Source of the DNA: Candidatus Hadersleviella danica | GTDB lineage: Bacteria; Chloroflexota; Anaerolineae; Promineifilales; Promineifilaceae | Assembly (NCBI GenBank): GCA_016711405.1 | Contig: JADJSZ010000035.1 | Coordinates: 1 to 64,000, forward strand | DNA length: 64,000 bases | Direction of reading: 5' to 3' | In this document: one piece after another, positions 45,019-53,279 of the stretch | Layout of the letters: every line of letters begins with the position of its first letter | Numbering within the stretch: the first letter of the stretch is position 1 | Translations under genes and position numbers: made by a program | The notes under the pieces: generated by a model | Told to the model about the DNA's origin: nothing | The model's database searches: none | Seen by the model: the letters and a program-made list of their open reading frames with translations, nothing else

Positions 45019-45963
45019 CTACAATCCCAAATTGCGCCCAATTCGCTCGGCCGCTGGCTGTTCGGCAGGTACAAACGGCCGTCCCGTCAGCCGTTCATAC
45101 GCCGCAATATAGCGCCCCGCCACCTCCGCCCGAAACTCAGCAGGCATCATCGGTGGCTCCCCTTCCCCCCGATACCCCTGCGCGGCGTACCACTTCCGCA
45201 AAAATTCCTTGTCGAAGTTCTCTGGTTCGCCACCCTTGCCATAGGTTTCCGCCACCCAATAGCGGCTTGAATCGGGGGTGTGGATTTCGTCAATGAGGGT
45301 TAAGCGGCCGTCTACCAACCCCATCTCGTACTTCGTATCCACCAAAATCAGCCCCGCCTCTTGCGCCACCGTTTGGCCGCGCCCAAACAAGGCGAGGGCG
45401 ACCCGCTCCACCTCGACCCAGAGTTCGGCCGTGAGCAACCCTTGAGCCAAAATCTCCTCGCGGGTAATGGGCGCGTCGTGTTGCCCCTGTTGCGCCTTGG
45501 TGGTGGGGGTAATGATAGGTTGGGGCAGGGCATCGTTTTTGTGCAAGCCATCGGGCAGGGAGAGGCCATACGGCCGTCGCTCTCCTTGCTCATACAAATA
45601 CCACAGCGAAGTGGTTGTGACCCCTGTGATGTAGCCCCGCACAACCACCTCAATGGGCAACGGGATCGCCTCACGGCCGATAACCACGTTGGGGTCGGGC
45701 GAGCTGATAACGTGGTGGGGGACAATGTCGGCCGTTTGCTCAAACCACCACAAGCTCAATTGATTGAGCACCTGCCCCTTGTAAGGAATTAGCCCCAACA
45801 CACGGTCAAAGGCGCTGACACGGTCGGTGGTAATGAGCACCCGTTGGCCTTCTTGCAGGTACACATCCCGCACTTTGCCTTCATATTTGCGCCCTAAGTG
45901 GGTAAAATTAGTTCCTGCCAAACAGTGCGGCACGGCCGCGAGGAGTTCTTCGTGGGTTAACAT
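45019..45963 (-). CDS. purC: SAICAR synthetase (phosphoribosylaminoimidazole-succinocarboxamide synthase)
   Basis: The 314-residue enzyme shows GKVRDVYLQEGQRVLITTDRVSAFD, IPYKGQVLNQLSLWWFEQT, the VVRGYITGVTTTSLW region, LPQPIITPTTKAQQG, GLILVDTKYEMGLVDG and LIDEIHTPDSSRYW. The length matches the longer single-domain form with C-terminal extension (PENFDKEFLRKWY). It catalyses the aspartate-adding step of purine synthesis. The frame is intact. No other pur genes are adjacent. Confidence 0.97.
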   Translation of the reverse strand: MLTHEELLAAVPHCLAGTNFTHLGRKYEGKVRDVYLQEGQRVLITTDRVSAFDRVLGLIPYKGQVLNQLSLWWFEQTADIVPHHVISSPDPNVVIGREAIPLPIEVVVRGYITGVTTTSLWYLYEQGERRPYGLSLPDGLHKNDALPQPIITPTTKAQQGQHDAPITREEILAQGLLTAELWVEVERVALALFGRGQTVAQEAGLILVDTKYEMGLVDGRLTLIDEIHTPDSSRYWVAETYGKGGEPENFDKEFLRKWYAAQGYRGEGEPPMMPAEFRAEVAGRYIAAYERLTGRPFVPAEQPAAERIGRNLGL

Positions 45964-46071
45964 AGGATAGTCTCGCTGTTAAATCGGTTCTGAATTGTAA
46001 CTTGTAACCTATAACCTGTACTATCTATTATCCAGCCCAACACATCTGAACAATTACAAGTTCGCATCTTT

Positions 46072-46099
46072 TTGACACACCACTACCTCATGCTATACT
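46072..46099 (+). promoter_or_regulatory. Sigma70-type promoter of the tRNA cluster
   Basis: TTGACA, a 16-nt spacer and TATACT lie 33 nt before the first tRNA-Ser gene. This is the closest match to consensus in the window. Confidence 0.85.
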
Positions 46100-46132
46100 C
46101 CGAAGTCGCTTAGGCAAACAGCCTCTCGGTTC

Positions 46133-46220
46133 GGAGGAATGGCCGAGTGGACGAAGGCAACGGTCTTGAAAACCGTACTAGCGCAAGCTAGCGGGGGTTC
46201 GAATCCCTCTTCCTCCGCCA
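46133..46220 (+). tRNA. tRNA-Ser(UGA)
   Basis: Acceptor GGAGGAA pairs with TTCCTCC. The anticodon TGA sits in CTTGAAA, a long variable arm (TAGCGCAAGCTA) is present as in class II tRNAs, the T-loop is GGTTCGAATCC, and CCA is encoded. Confidence 0.95.
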
Positions 46221-46250
46221 GCTTTTACAAAAAAATTGTGATGAACGCAT

Positions 46251-46341
46251 GGGGAGGTGCCAGAGTGGTCGATCGGAGCCGCCTGCTAAGCGGTTAACGG
46301 CTAAACCCCGTTCATGGGTTCGAATCCCATCCTCCCCGCCA
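46251..46341 (+). tRNA. tRNA-Ser(GCU)
   Basis: Acceptor GGGGAGG pairs with CCTCCCC. The anticodon GCT sits in CTGCTAA, with a long variable arm, T-loop GGTTCGAATCC and encoded CCA. It is 30 bp after the first tRNA-Ser. Confidence 0.95.
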
Positions 46342-46361
46342 GTTCTTCATCACAATTTTCT

Positions 46362-46435
46362 GCACTCGTAGCTCAGTTGGATAGAGCGTGCGGCTACGAA
46401 CCGCAAGGCCAGGGGTTCGAATCCTCTCGAGTGCA
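46362..46435 (+). tRNA. tRNA-Arg(ACG), copy 1
   Basis: The 74-nt gene has acceptor GCACTCG/CGAGTGC, anticodon ACG in CTACGAA, and D-loop GCTCAGTTGGATAGAGC. CCA is not encoded, unlike the two tRNA-Ser genes. Confidence 0.95.
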
Positions 46436-46534
46436 CTTTCTGAGTTAAAGGTGAAAGGTAAAAAGTTAAAAGTAGGTTGCGATACCAACACAACTTTCTA
46501 CCTTTCACTTTTTCCTTTTTACAATTGATTTCCT
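46436..46534. repeat. GTGAAAG heptad inverted repeat between tRNA-Arg copies
   Basis: GGTGAAAGGTAAAAAGTTAA and GTAGG are mirrored by CTACCTTTCACTTTTTCC. A related hairpin follows the second tRNA-Arg (about 46610-46690), so the tRNA plus hairpin appears duplicated as one unit. Confidence 0.75.
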
Positions 46535-46608
46535 GCACTCGTAGCTCAGTTGGATAGAGCGTGCGGCTACGAACCGCAAGGCCAGGGGTTCGAATCCTCT
46601 CGAGTGCA
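46535..46608 (+). tRNA. tRNA-Arg(ACG), copy 2
   Basis: It is identical in sequence to copy 1 over 74 nt. The tandem arrangement and similar flanks indicate a recent segmental duplication. Confidence 0.95.
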
Positions 46609-46715
46609 CTTTCTGAATTAAAAGTGAAAGGTAAAAAATGATAAGTGGATTTTCCACTACTTCATTTTTTACCTTTCACTTTTTTTTGTGCCTGCCCACT
46701 CCATGCAGGGGTTTT

Positions 46716-48102
46716 TTAGGTGTTTTGGATGAGTTCGGCCGCATGGAGACCCGACAGGTAAGCTCCGTGGACTGTGGCAGGGGCATCGGCCCAAGTCGCT
46801 TCGCCCGCGAAGAAAAGCACCTCGTCTATCGGCTCGGCGAGGGTGGTGCGGTCGGCCGGGGTGGCATGGGGGGCGAGATAAGAATAGGAACCACGGGCAA
46901 AGGGGTCGGTTGCCCAGCGGGTAATAAGGTGGCTAGTGGGGTTGGGGATGTCTGCTCCATAAATGGTACGCAAAACTTGCATGGCGGAAGCGATGATTTG
47001 CTCATCAGAGAGGGTTTCGAGTTGACGGCCGTAGCTCCCCGCATTAAAGCCGAGCAAAACGGGTTCGCCGAGCAACGCATACAAGTTGAGCCATTCCCCC
47101 CACTGCCCTTTTTCGGCCGCCATATAGCCCAGCAGGTGGCTCTCCTCTTCCCAGAAGACCTCGGGAAAGCGCAAATAGAGTTTGTTGAGCAAACCCATCC
47201 CCAAACGGCCGATAGCCTCTTGCTTGGCGGGGGGCAACGGTGGCGCAAAGTCTATGTCGCCGCTTTGCAACACACCCAAGGGGAGGGTGACAAGGGCGTA
47301 GTCGGCCGTGAATGTGCCTTGGGCGGTGGTCACTTCCACCCCATCTGCCCCATAAGCCACGCGCTGGACAACCTGCCCCAACCGCACATCCAACCCTGTG
47401 GCCAAACCGCTGGTCAGTTGGTCGTAACCGTTGGGGAAAATCACGTCGTCCCCTTCGATTTCTTCTCCTTCGTCGAAATACCAGAGCGAAAGTTGGGCGG
47501 CATCGGCCGCGAATTCGTGTTCGAGGGTGGTGTTGATGGCGTAATTGAGTTGGCGGCGTTCCTCGGCCGTGAGTGACTCCCCTTGCAAGAATTGGTCGAG
47601 GGCGCGTTGCAGGGAAAGGTCATCCTCTTGCTCTTCACCCCATTCTTGTAGCTCTTCGAGCAGTTCGGCAAACGCCTCTTCCATCTCTTCTAGCTCGTCG
47701 TCGTCAAGGAGGCGGCCGTTGCTGTCGTAGACCGTGTGCCTGTCGTAGTCGGTCATGACGGTGGTGGCATTGTAGCGGCGGGCTAAGGTGGGCAGGGCGG
47801 GGTGGTCGGTGCCGTGAATCCACGATGCGCCGAGGTCAAGGGCAAGACCATCGAGGGTGCGATTGGTCCAGATTCGGCCGCCAATGCGGTCGCGGGCTTC
47901 CAGAATTGTGACAGCATAGCCTGCATCGGTAAGAGTGCGGGCGGCGGCGAGGCCAGCCATGCCTGCGCCGAGGACAAGGGTGGTGGGACGGCCGTTACTT
48001 TCCCCAACCGAAAGGAGGGTTTTCGTCGGGGGTGGCACAACTGCTGAGCAGAGCGGCAAGGGAAGTGAGGAGGGAGTATTTAAGGAATTGACGGCGGTTC
48101 AT
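46716..48102 (-). CDS. Flavin-dependent amine oxidase, Tat-exported lipoprotein, frameshifted near N-terminus
   Basis: The product has about 460 residues. Starting at 48102 the reading is MNRRQFLKYSLLTSLAALLSSC, a twin-arginine signal with a lipobox-like cysteine. One indel near 48025 joins it to the FAD-binding start VLGAGMAGLAAARTLTDAGY, EARDRIGGRIWTNR and LGASWIHG. The C-terminal substrate and FAD parts (LLNKLYLRFPEVFWEE, RWATDPFARGSYSYL, LFFAGEATWADAPATVHGAYLSG) match the polyamine/monoamine oxidase family. Export by Tat after cofactor loading fits a flavoprotein. The substrate is unknown. Confidence 0.88.
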
Positions 48103-48177
48103 TTCGTTTTAGAAATTGCTTGTGCTTAAATTTGGGGAATGGCCTTAACGGCCAAGGGAGCGCGTTGCCACCATTTC

Positions 48178-48777
48178 TTACGCCACCACCCGCATCTGAT
48201 AGCGTTGGTAAGCGATCCAGTCGGCTTGCGTGTCGAGGTCAAATTGGACACGGGGGAGGTTAAGAATCGTCAATGGCAATTGGTGACGGCCGGCTTCCTC
48301 TTGATGAAGTTGGAAGCTGTTACGGCCGTATTGAAACACAAACGGCACGGCCGTGGGAACCAGCAACGCATTCGTGCCTTGCTGGGCACGGTCGGGGCAG
48401 ATGGCGACGGCTTCGGCCGAGGTCATGGCGATGACATCTTCGAGTTCTAAGAGGGGCAAATCAACGGGCAAAATGAGGGTGTGGGTGGCGTGGTTTTGGG
48501 CGGCCGTATGCACCCCCACCCGCACAGCCCCATTTAGCCCCACCATATCTCCCTCGCTGATGGCCAGATGGCCCGCCTGCTCCGCCAGTTGGCGCACGGC
48601 CGCATCGCGGCTCACCACCAATACTTGCGCCACCGTATCAACCTGCTCCAGCAACCGCAAGAGGCGCAACAGCAAGCTCTGCATCAATGTCACCCGGTCG
48701 GCGGCCGAAAGCGCCACTGCCAAACGGGATTTGGCCAGTTGCAGTTCCTTCACAGGGACAATGACCCAAAGTGTCAT
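48178..48777 (-). CDS. cofC: 2-phospho-L-lactate guanylyltransferase
   Basis: The 199-residue nucleotidyltransferase has VIVPVKELQLAKSRLA at the start (nucleotide-binding K..KSRL), VLVVSRD, GLNGAVRVGV and the metal-binding LILPVDLPLLELEDV. TNALLVPTAVPFVFQYGRNSFQLHQEEA is the CofC/FbiD signature. It activates a phospho-three-carbon acid with GTP for coenzyme F420 synthesis. It is 107 bp upstream-side neighbour of cofD on the same strand, which supports the call. The start context is TTCCCATG. Confidence 0.92.
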   Translation of the reverse strand: MTLWVIVPVKELQLAKSRLAVALSAADRVTLMQSLLLRLLRLLEQVDTVAQVLVVSRDAAVRQLAEQAGHLAISEGDMVGLNGAVRVGVHTAAQNHATHTLILPVDLPLLELEDVIAMTSAEAVAICPDRAQQGTNALLVPTAVPFVFQYGRNSFQLHQEEAGRHQLPLTILNLPRVQFDLDTQADWIAYQRYQMRVVA

Positions 48778-48784
48778 GGGAAGC

Positions 48785-48895
48785 CTTTTAGTCGGTCAGT
48801 CTTTCAGTCTTTCAGTCGGTCAGTCGGTCAGCATTCAATCCGCAATCCGAATTCCCCATTCCGCAATCACCAATCCCCATTCCCCTACCCTTCTG
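48785..48895. repeat. Octad and heptad arrays between cofD and cofC
   Basis: GTCGGTCA/GTCTTTCA octads at 48790-48830 are followed by heptads CCGCAAT, CCGAATT, CCCCATT and CCGCAAT to about 48890. Confidence 0.75.
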
Positions 48896-49832
48896 CCAAT
48901 TGTGCCGCAAAGGCGAGGATTTCGCCTGCCAAGCGGGCGCGGCTAGGCAGGTCGGGGATGAGAATATCGGTGGCCAAAATGGGCAGGTCGTGGGAGGCGA
49001 ATTCGGCCGCATCTTCCCGCGCACAGACAAAGCCATCGAGCAGTTCATCGTAATAGTTGGCCACCCCAGCGGCCGTGGCCGTGTGCCCCAACTCGGCCAT
49101 CAGTTTGGCCGCTGGCCCCTTCACTGCTTGCCCGCCGATGAGTGGACTGACAGCCAGCACCACCTCGGGCACATCGGCCAATAGGGCGCGGATGGGATAC
49201 GCATTGAGAATGGGGTCTATGCTGAGGAAGGGGTTGGAAGGGGCGATGATGACGAGGTCGGCCGCTTCCAGTGCCGCAATAACTTGGGGTGTGGCGCGGG
49301 CGGTATCGGGCAGGTGGAGGTGTTGGACGGCCGGTTGCCACCGTTGCCCCACAAACCACTCTTGGAAGGGAAAATGCCCCTCGGCCGTTTCGACGATGGT
49401 CGGGCAGGGTTGGTTGCTCATGGGCAAAAGGCGCGGGCGCACACCGAGACGGCCGCACAATTCGGCCGTTACCTCGGTGAGTGTGCGCCCCTGTGCCAGC
49501 CAATGGGCGCGGGTGAGGTGCAAGCCCAAATCCAAATCGCCTAAATTAAACCATGTCGGGCCGCCCAATTCGCGTACCGCGCTCATGGCTTGCCAGCTTT
49601 CGCCCGCCCGCCCCCAGCCCGTTTCGGGGTTGCCCACGTTGGCAAGGGTGTAGAGCAAAGTGTCTAAATCGGGGCAGATGGGCAAGCCGCAATGGGTAAA
49701 ATCGTCGCCCGTGTTGGCGATGATGGTGAGGTTGGCGGGGTCAACCTGCTGGGCCAGCCCAGAAGCCATCTTTGCCCCGCCCACGCCGCCTGCTAAACAA
49801 ACGACGCGCCAATTGTGCCAGAGAGGTGTCAT
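48885..49832 (-). CDS. cofD: 2-phospho-L-lactate transferase (F420 synthesis)
   Basis: The 315-residue enzyme has CLAGGVGGAKMASGL at the start, IIANTGDDFTHCGLPICPDLDTLLYTLA, GWGRAGESWQAM, FNLGDLDLGLHL, LPMSNQPCPTIV, IIAPSNPFLSIDPIL and AVSPLIGGQAVKGPAAKLM. All are CofD/FbiA signatures. It transfers the activated phospho-acid to the deazaflavin Fo. With cofC it shows that the organism makes F420, which is common in Actinomycetota and Chloroflexota. Fo synthase and cofE are not in the window. Confidence 0.96.
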   Translation of the reverse strand: MTPLWHNWRVVCLAGGVGGAKMASGLAQQVDPANLTIIANTGDDFTHCGLPICPDLDTLLYTLANVGNPETGWGRAGESWQAMSAVRELGGPTWFNLGDLDLGLHLTRAHWLAQGRTLTEVTAELCGRLGVRPRLLPMSNQPCPTIVETAEGHFPFQEWFVGQRWQPAVQHLHLPDTARATPQVIAALEAADLVIIAPSNPFLSIDPILNAYPIRALLADVPEVVLAVSPLIGGQAVKGPAAKLMAELGHTATAAGVANYYDELLDGFVCAREDAAEFASHDLPILATDILIPDLPSRARLAGEILAFAAQLAEG

Positions 49833-49834
49833 AG

Positions 49835-49918
49835 AGTGAAAAGTGAAAAGTAAAACGTGTAAAGTGAAAAGCGGCCAGTGGGTGCTGACCGCTAAAAGCT
49901 AATAGCTAATAGCTAAAA
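49835..49918. repeat. GTGAAAA and GCTAATA heptad arrays
   Basis: AGTGAAAAGTGAAAAGTAAA units are followed by GCTAAAA, GCTAATA, GCTAATA and GCTAAAA, reaching the stop codon of the M20 gene. Confidence 0.75.
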
Positions 49919-49919
49919 A

Positions 49920-51113
49920 CTAATTGCCATTCAGCACATAGCTGGCCACGGCCGTGCCCATGGTCGCCACACCATGAATCATGGCGCGTTCGTCAAAATC
50001 AAATTGGGGGTGGTGGTGGGGAAAGTTAAACCCTTTGGCTTCGTTGCGGCCGCCGATAAAGAAGTAGCATCCGGGCACTTCTTCGAGCATGTATCCCATA
50101 TCCTCGGAGGCCATCTCCCGTTTGTTAATGACATTTTCGGCTCCCACAAGTTGCACGGCCGCCTCCATCACCCGTGCCGTGGGTTCGGGGGAGTTGACCA
50201 CGGCCGCGACAATGGCAATCGTTTCCAGCGCGACGGTGCAATTAAAGCCAGCCGCCAAATTACGCGCCATCTCTAAAATGCGCCGATACAACATGCGGTG
50301 AACTTCGTTGCTGTAGCTCCGCACAGTGCCTTTAATTTCCACCACCTCGGGAATCACGTTAAACGTTGTGCCTGCTTGCACTTGGCCAAGGCTAATGACG
50401 ACGCTCTCTTGCGGGTCTACATTGCGGCTGACAATGCTTTGCAAGGCGCTGATGATATGGCCAGCGGCCAAGATGGGGTCTACAGCTTCGTGGGGGGCGG
50501 CGCCGTGCCCGCCTCGGCCGTGAATGGTCAGCGTAAAAATGCTGGAGGCGGCCATGGCGGGGCCAGTCGTCACTTGCACAGTGCCCAGTTCCAGTGGGGT
50601 CCAAATGTGCATGGCAAAGGCGACATCAGGCGTGGGGTTTTCCAACACCCCATCCGCTATCATGGCAAACGCCCCTCCCAACCCTTCTTCGGCGGGCTGG
50701 AAGATAAATTTGAGCGTCCCTGCCATTTGGTCGCGGTACTTGCTCATAATTTTGGCAAGGGTAAGCCCCATCGTCATGTGGCCATCATGGGCACAGGCGT
50801 GCATCATCCCTTTGTTGAGAGAGGCGTACTCGGCGCGGGTTCCTTCTTGGATGGGCAGTGCGTCCATGTCGAAACGCATCAGCACAACAGGGCCGGGGTT
50901 GGCTCCTGTGAGCAAGCCCACAACCCCTGTTTGCCCCACCCCCGTTTGCACCTCTAGCCCCAGTTCCTGCAAAGATTGGGCAATAATCCGCGAAGTGCGA
51001 TGCTCCTGAAAGCCAATTTCGGGGTAGCGGTGAAAATCCCGTCGCAAAGCAATCATCTCGGGGAAAAGCGCTTGTGCTTCTTGGGTGAAATTGGGTAATG
51101 CCTGACTGCTCAT
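49920..51113 (-). CDS. M20 amidohydrolase (N-acyl amino acid/hippurate hydrolase type)
   Basis: The 397-residue enzyme has RRDFHRYPEIGFQEHRTS, the metal and catalytic motifs LMRFDMDALPIQEGT, MMHACAHDGHMTMGL, IFQPAEEGLGGA with the Glu pair, FAMHIWTPLELGTV, GRGGHGAAPHEAVDP in the dimerization domain, and a C-terminal EDMGYMLEEVPGCYFFIG. This is the M20D group, which hydrolyses N-acyl amino acids and related amides. It is intact, in contrast to the M20 gene at 44014. It is cytoplasmic. Confidence 0.93.
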   Translation of the reverse strand: MSSQALPNFTQEAQALFPEMIALRRDFHRYPEIGFQEHRTSRIIAQSLQELGLEVQTGVGQTGVVGLLTGANPGPVVLMRFDMDALPIQEGTRAEYASLNKGMMHACAHDGHMTMGLTLAKIMSKYRDQMAGTLKFIFQPAEEGLGGAFAMIADGVLENPTPDVAFAMHIWTPLELGTVQVTTGPAMAASSIFTLTIHGRGGHGAAPHEAVDPILAAGHIISALQSIVSRNVDPQESVVISLGQVQAGTTFNVIPEVVEIKGTVRSYSNEVHRMLYRRILEMARNLAAGFNCTVALETIAIVAAVVNSPEPTARVMEAAVQLVGAENVINKREMASEDMGYMLEEVPGCYFFIGGRNEAKGFNFPHHHPQFDFDERAMIHGVATMGTAVASYVLNGN

Positions 51114-51272
51114 AAATGCCTGCTCAAAAGAGGGAGGGAGGTTAGAAAATAAATAGGCACGGGTTTGCCCCGTGTAGCTCGGGGGTATTATAGCAGTTTT
51201 GCGACAGGTTCGTTGATTAGAAGTTGGGTAAGTGAGAGGTGGTGTTACTTGCTCATAATCGCCATTTTTTAA
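51114..51272. other. Intergenic region
   Basis: This is probably the promoter side of the M20 gene. I see no clear motif and no gene. Confidence 0.35.
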
Positions 51273-51420
51273 CTGAACAAATGGATTTATTGAGGTCTTC
51301 TTTTAACGCAAAGTCGCAAAGACGCAAAGGGAGCAAGGGAGCAAAGAAGCTCCTAAACCCTTTGCGTCTTTGCGCCTTAGCGGCTTTGCGTTAAAAAAAC
51401 AGATTTGTTCACCTTATTTG
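51273..51420 (-). repeat. MITE-like AACGCAAAG element, copy 2
   Basis: In inverted orientation it matches copy 1 at 34384-34520 across outer segments and octads. The outer ends CTGAACAAATGG and GGTGAACAAATCTG (reverse complement of the other end) give short terminal inverted repeats TGAACAAAT. Confidence 0.75.
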
Positions 51421-51440
51421 CGTGCCAATTCTAAATCATT

Positions 51441-51598
51441 CCAATTGGCAATGGGTGTGTTTCATTTCAGTTGAGAGCCGTCGTAGGGGCAACCCTTGTG
51501 GTTGCCCTAACCTCTGGTAAATGTGAGACTGGGGGTAGGCACAAGGCCTACCCCTACAATGTTTCAACCCAAATGAAACACACCAATTGGCAATTGAC
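51441..51598. repeat. MITE-like element, family 2, copy 2
   Basis: The ends CCAATTGG..GTGTGTTTCATTT and (reverse complement) CCAATTGGTGTGTTTCATTT are terminal inverted repeats. Inside are palindromes GTAGGGGCAACCC/GGTTGCCC and GGGGTAGGC..GCCTACCCC. Confidence 0.75.
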
Positions 51599-51621
51599 CA
51601 CGCACAAGGTATGTTTGTGCC

Positions 51622-52175
51622 ATGCAACCTGCGTTTACCCACCACACCACACCGCACAGTGATACGATTCACTGGTCAAATTGGGCTGGGCGTTGGGGGG
51701 CGACGCAGTATTTGACGGTGTTGGGGGTGGGGATGCAGGCGTTGTTGGTGGGGGTGGGCACGGCCGTAGCCAGCCGCTGGGTTGCGGGCTATGGCTGGGG
51801 GGTGCTGGCGGCCGTGTGCCTCTGGTTGGTATGGCTCGTTTTGCGCCAACTCCTGCCCCTGTTCCACAAGCGCACCCTCGTCATTTCCCCCAATCGCTGA
51901 CGGTGTATGACATAGATTGGCGGCGCACCACCAGCCGCCAATTCACGGCCGCACAGGTGCAGGCGGTGCTTTACACCAAACGCGCCAGTGGCGATTGGGA
52001 GGCGATGCTTTGGTTGGTGTACAAGGTGCGGCCGTTCGGCCGTGAACAACTCGAGTTGACAACCCATTACCCCCTCGCCCCGTGGTTGCACACGGCCGAC
52101 CAGCAAGCCCTGCACACGCTCCTGTGCCAAATTCTCACGGCACGCCATTGGGGGGAGATGGCTGGAGGCGAGTGA
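51622..52175 (+). CDS. Two-helix membrane protein with PH-like domain, frameshifted
   Basis: The corrected product has about 184 residues. Two helices (LTVLGVGMQALLVGVGTAVA and WGVLAAVCLWLVWLVL) are followed by HKRTLVISPQSLTVYDIDWRRTTSRQF and AVLYTKRASGDWEAMLWLVYK, a pattern like a small membrane-tethered PH domain. The frame breaks in CCCCC near 51892; adding one C gives the continuous reading. I do not recognise a named family. Confidence 0.6.
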
Positions 52176-52398
52176 TTGTTATAAGTTTGAACTCGAGAGT
52201 GGGGATAAGGGAGTGGCGGCCAAAAACATCCCATGCCCCTTCTCCCCACTCAAAATTGGGAAAGAAGCTCTCTCGACAGCCAAACCATCAGGGATTTCCA
52301 AAAGTCACAGAACATCGAATGGGGGAGCGTCCCCTTCTCCCTACCCTAAATAGCTTGCAAGCAAGGCTCTTTCCCTGTGGATTAGGGTTCAATTTGAG
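52176..52398. other. Intergenic region
   Basis: This region lies before the 21-bp array. It has partial inverted sequence (GAGTGGGGATAAGGGAG with CCCTTCTCCCCACTC) near 52197-52250. I see no gene. Confidence 0.35.
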
Positions 52399-52576
52399 TA
52401 GACAAAAATCTTGTCGGGGTAAACAAAAACCTTGTCGGGATAGACAAAAATCTTGTCGGGATAGATAAAAGTCTTGTCTGGGTAGACGAGAGTCTTGTCT
52501 TGGTAGACAAAAGTAGACAAAAGTCTTGTCGGGACAGACAAGACTTTTGTCGAGATGGACAAAAGCCTTGTCTGGG
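52399..52576. repeat. 21-bp tandem array of dyad sites
   Basis: Eight full 21-nt units (starts 52399, 52420, 52441, 52462, 52483, 52514, 52535, 52556) and one 10-nt partial unit at 52504. The core GACAAAAGTCTTGTC has dyad arms GACAA/TTGTC. In the unit at 52535 the core is flipped to its reverse complement, GACAAGACTTTTGTC. Spacing is two helical turns and the partial unit adds about one, so all sites face the same side of the helix. It ends 89 nt before a small coiled-coil gene. Confidence 0.9.
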
Positions 52577-52665
52577 TAAATTAACTTTTAGGCTAGACAG
52601 AGATACCTTTATTTGCTAAATTTTATGCTTGTGTAATGATTAATTTTTAGCCAAAGGAGTTTGAC

Positions 52666-52980
52666 ATGCCTAACATTTCTCTTTCGCAACAAGTTTCTGA
52701 CCTTCGCACAATGGCTGGCGGCATCACCACAAGGCTGGATGACCTGATAGAGGGTGGTATTTCGGCGGCCGATGCGGCCGTGCTGAACGCTTTTGCCGAT
52801 AAGCTAGACCAAATCAATGCCGAGCAAGAGGATCTGAAAGCGCAATTGAAGAGCAAAACGAAGGAATTGTATGACCAGATAAAGGAAGCGAAGGCGAAAC
52901 AGTCTAACGTGAGGATGCGGATAAAGTTGTGTACGCCCCAGCACAATTGGGTGGCTTTTGGCATTAAGGCCAAGCAGTAA
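52666..52980 (+). CDS. Small coiled-coil protein of unknown function
   Basis: The 104-residue protein is MPNISLSQQVSDLRTMAGGI...; its centre (LDQINAEQEDLKAQLKSKTKELYDQIKEAKAK) is a coiled coil, and it ends with the basic RIKLCTPQHNWVAFGIKAK. There is no signal peptide. It has the best Shine-Dalgarno of this region (AAAGGAGTTTGAC). It is directly downstream of the 21-bp array and may be controlled by it. I do not know a function for this type. Confidence 0.72.
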   Translation: MPNISLSQQVSDLRTMAGGITTRLDDLIEGGISAADAAVLNAFADKLDQINAEQEDLKAQLKSKTKELYDQIKEAKAKQSNVRMRIKLCTPQHNWVAFGIKAKQ

Positions 52981-53279
52981 GCGGCCGTGAGGGGGGCATA
53001 AGATGGGGATGGGGAAATGGTGTTGTGGAAGGGAGTTGTGTGGGGAGTTCTATGGCCGTTTGGCGGAGGCGGCACAATCAGCAAACCTGCCCATTCCCCC
53101 TTTAGATGCTCCCCCCCCACCTGCTAAACGCGACACTCACGATACGACTTTTGAAAAACCCTGCGTGAACCATTCAAAAATTGTAAACCAATCTACCCCG
53201 CTATAGAATTAGCCGCGTTTAGGCTTCATTTGCCCAATGACCTACTCATCTACTACACCATTTTTTATGAGGTAATCCG
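52981..53279. other. Gap between small protein and 281-aa gene
   Basis: An open frame here shows no credible start or composition, so I call no gene. AGGTAATCCG before 53280 is a weak Shine-Dalgarno. Confidence 0.35.

Noticed and set aside
46133..46608. tRNA cluster as phage or island attachment site
   Set aside because: I found no integrase gene or partial tRNA duplicate at a distance. The second tRNA-Arg is a full tandem copy with its own hairpin.
52399..52576. CRISPR array
   Set aside because: The 21-nt units are contiguous with no unique spacers, each unit is itself a dyad, and no cas gene is nearby.
53003..53206. Small Cys-containing protein gene between the coiled-coil and 281-aa genes
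   Set aside because: The composition is irregular, there is no conserved pattern and no convincing start. It is probably non-coding.
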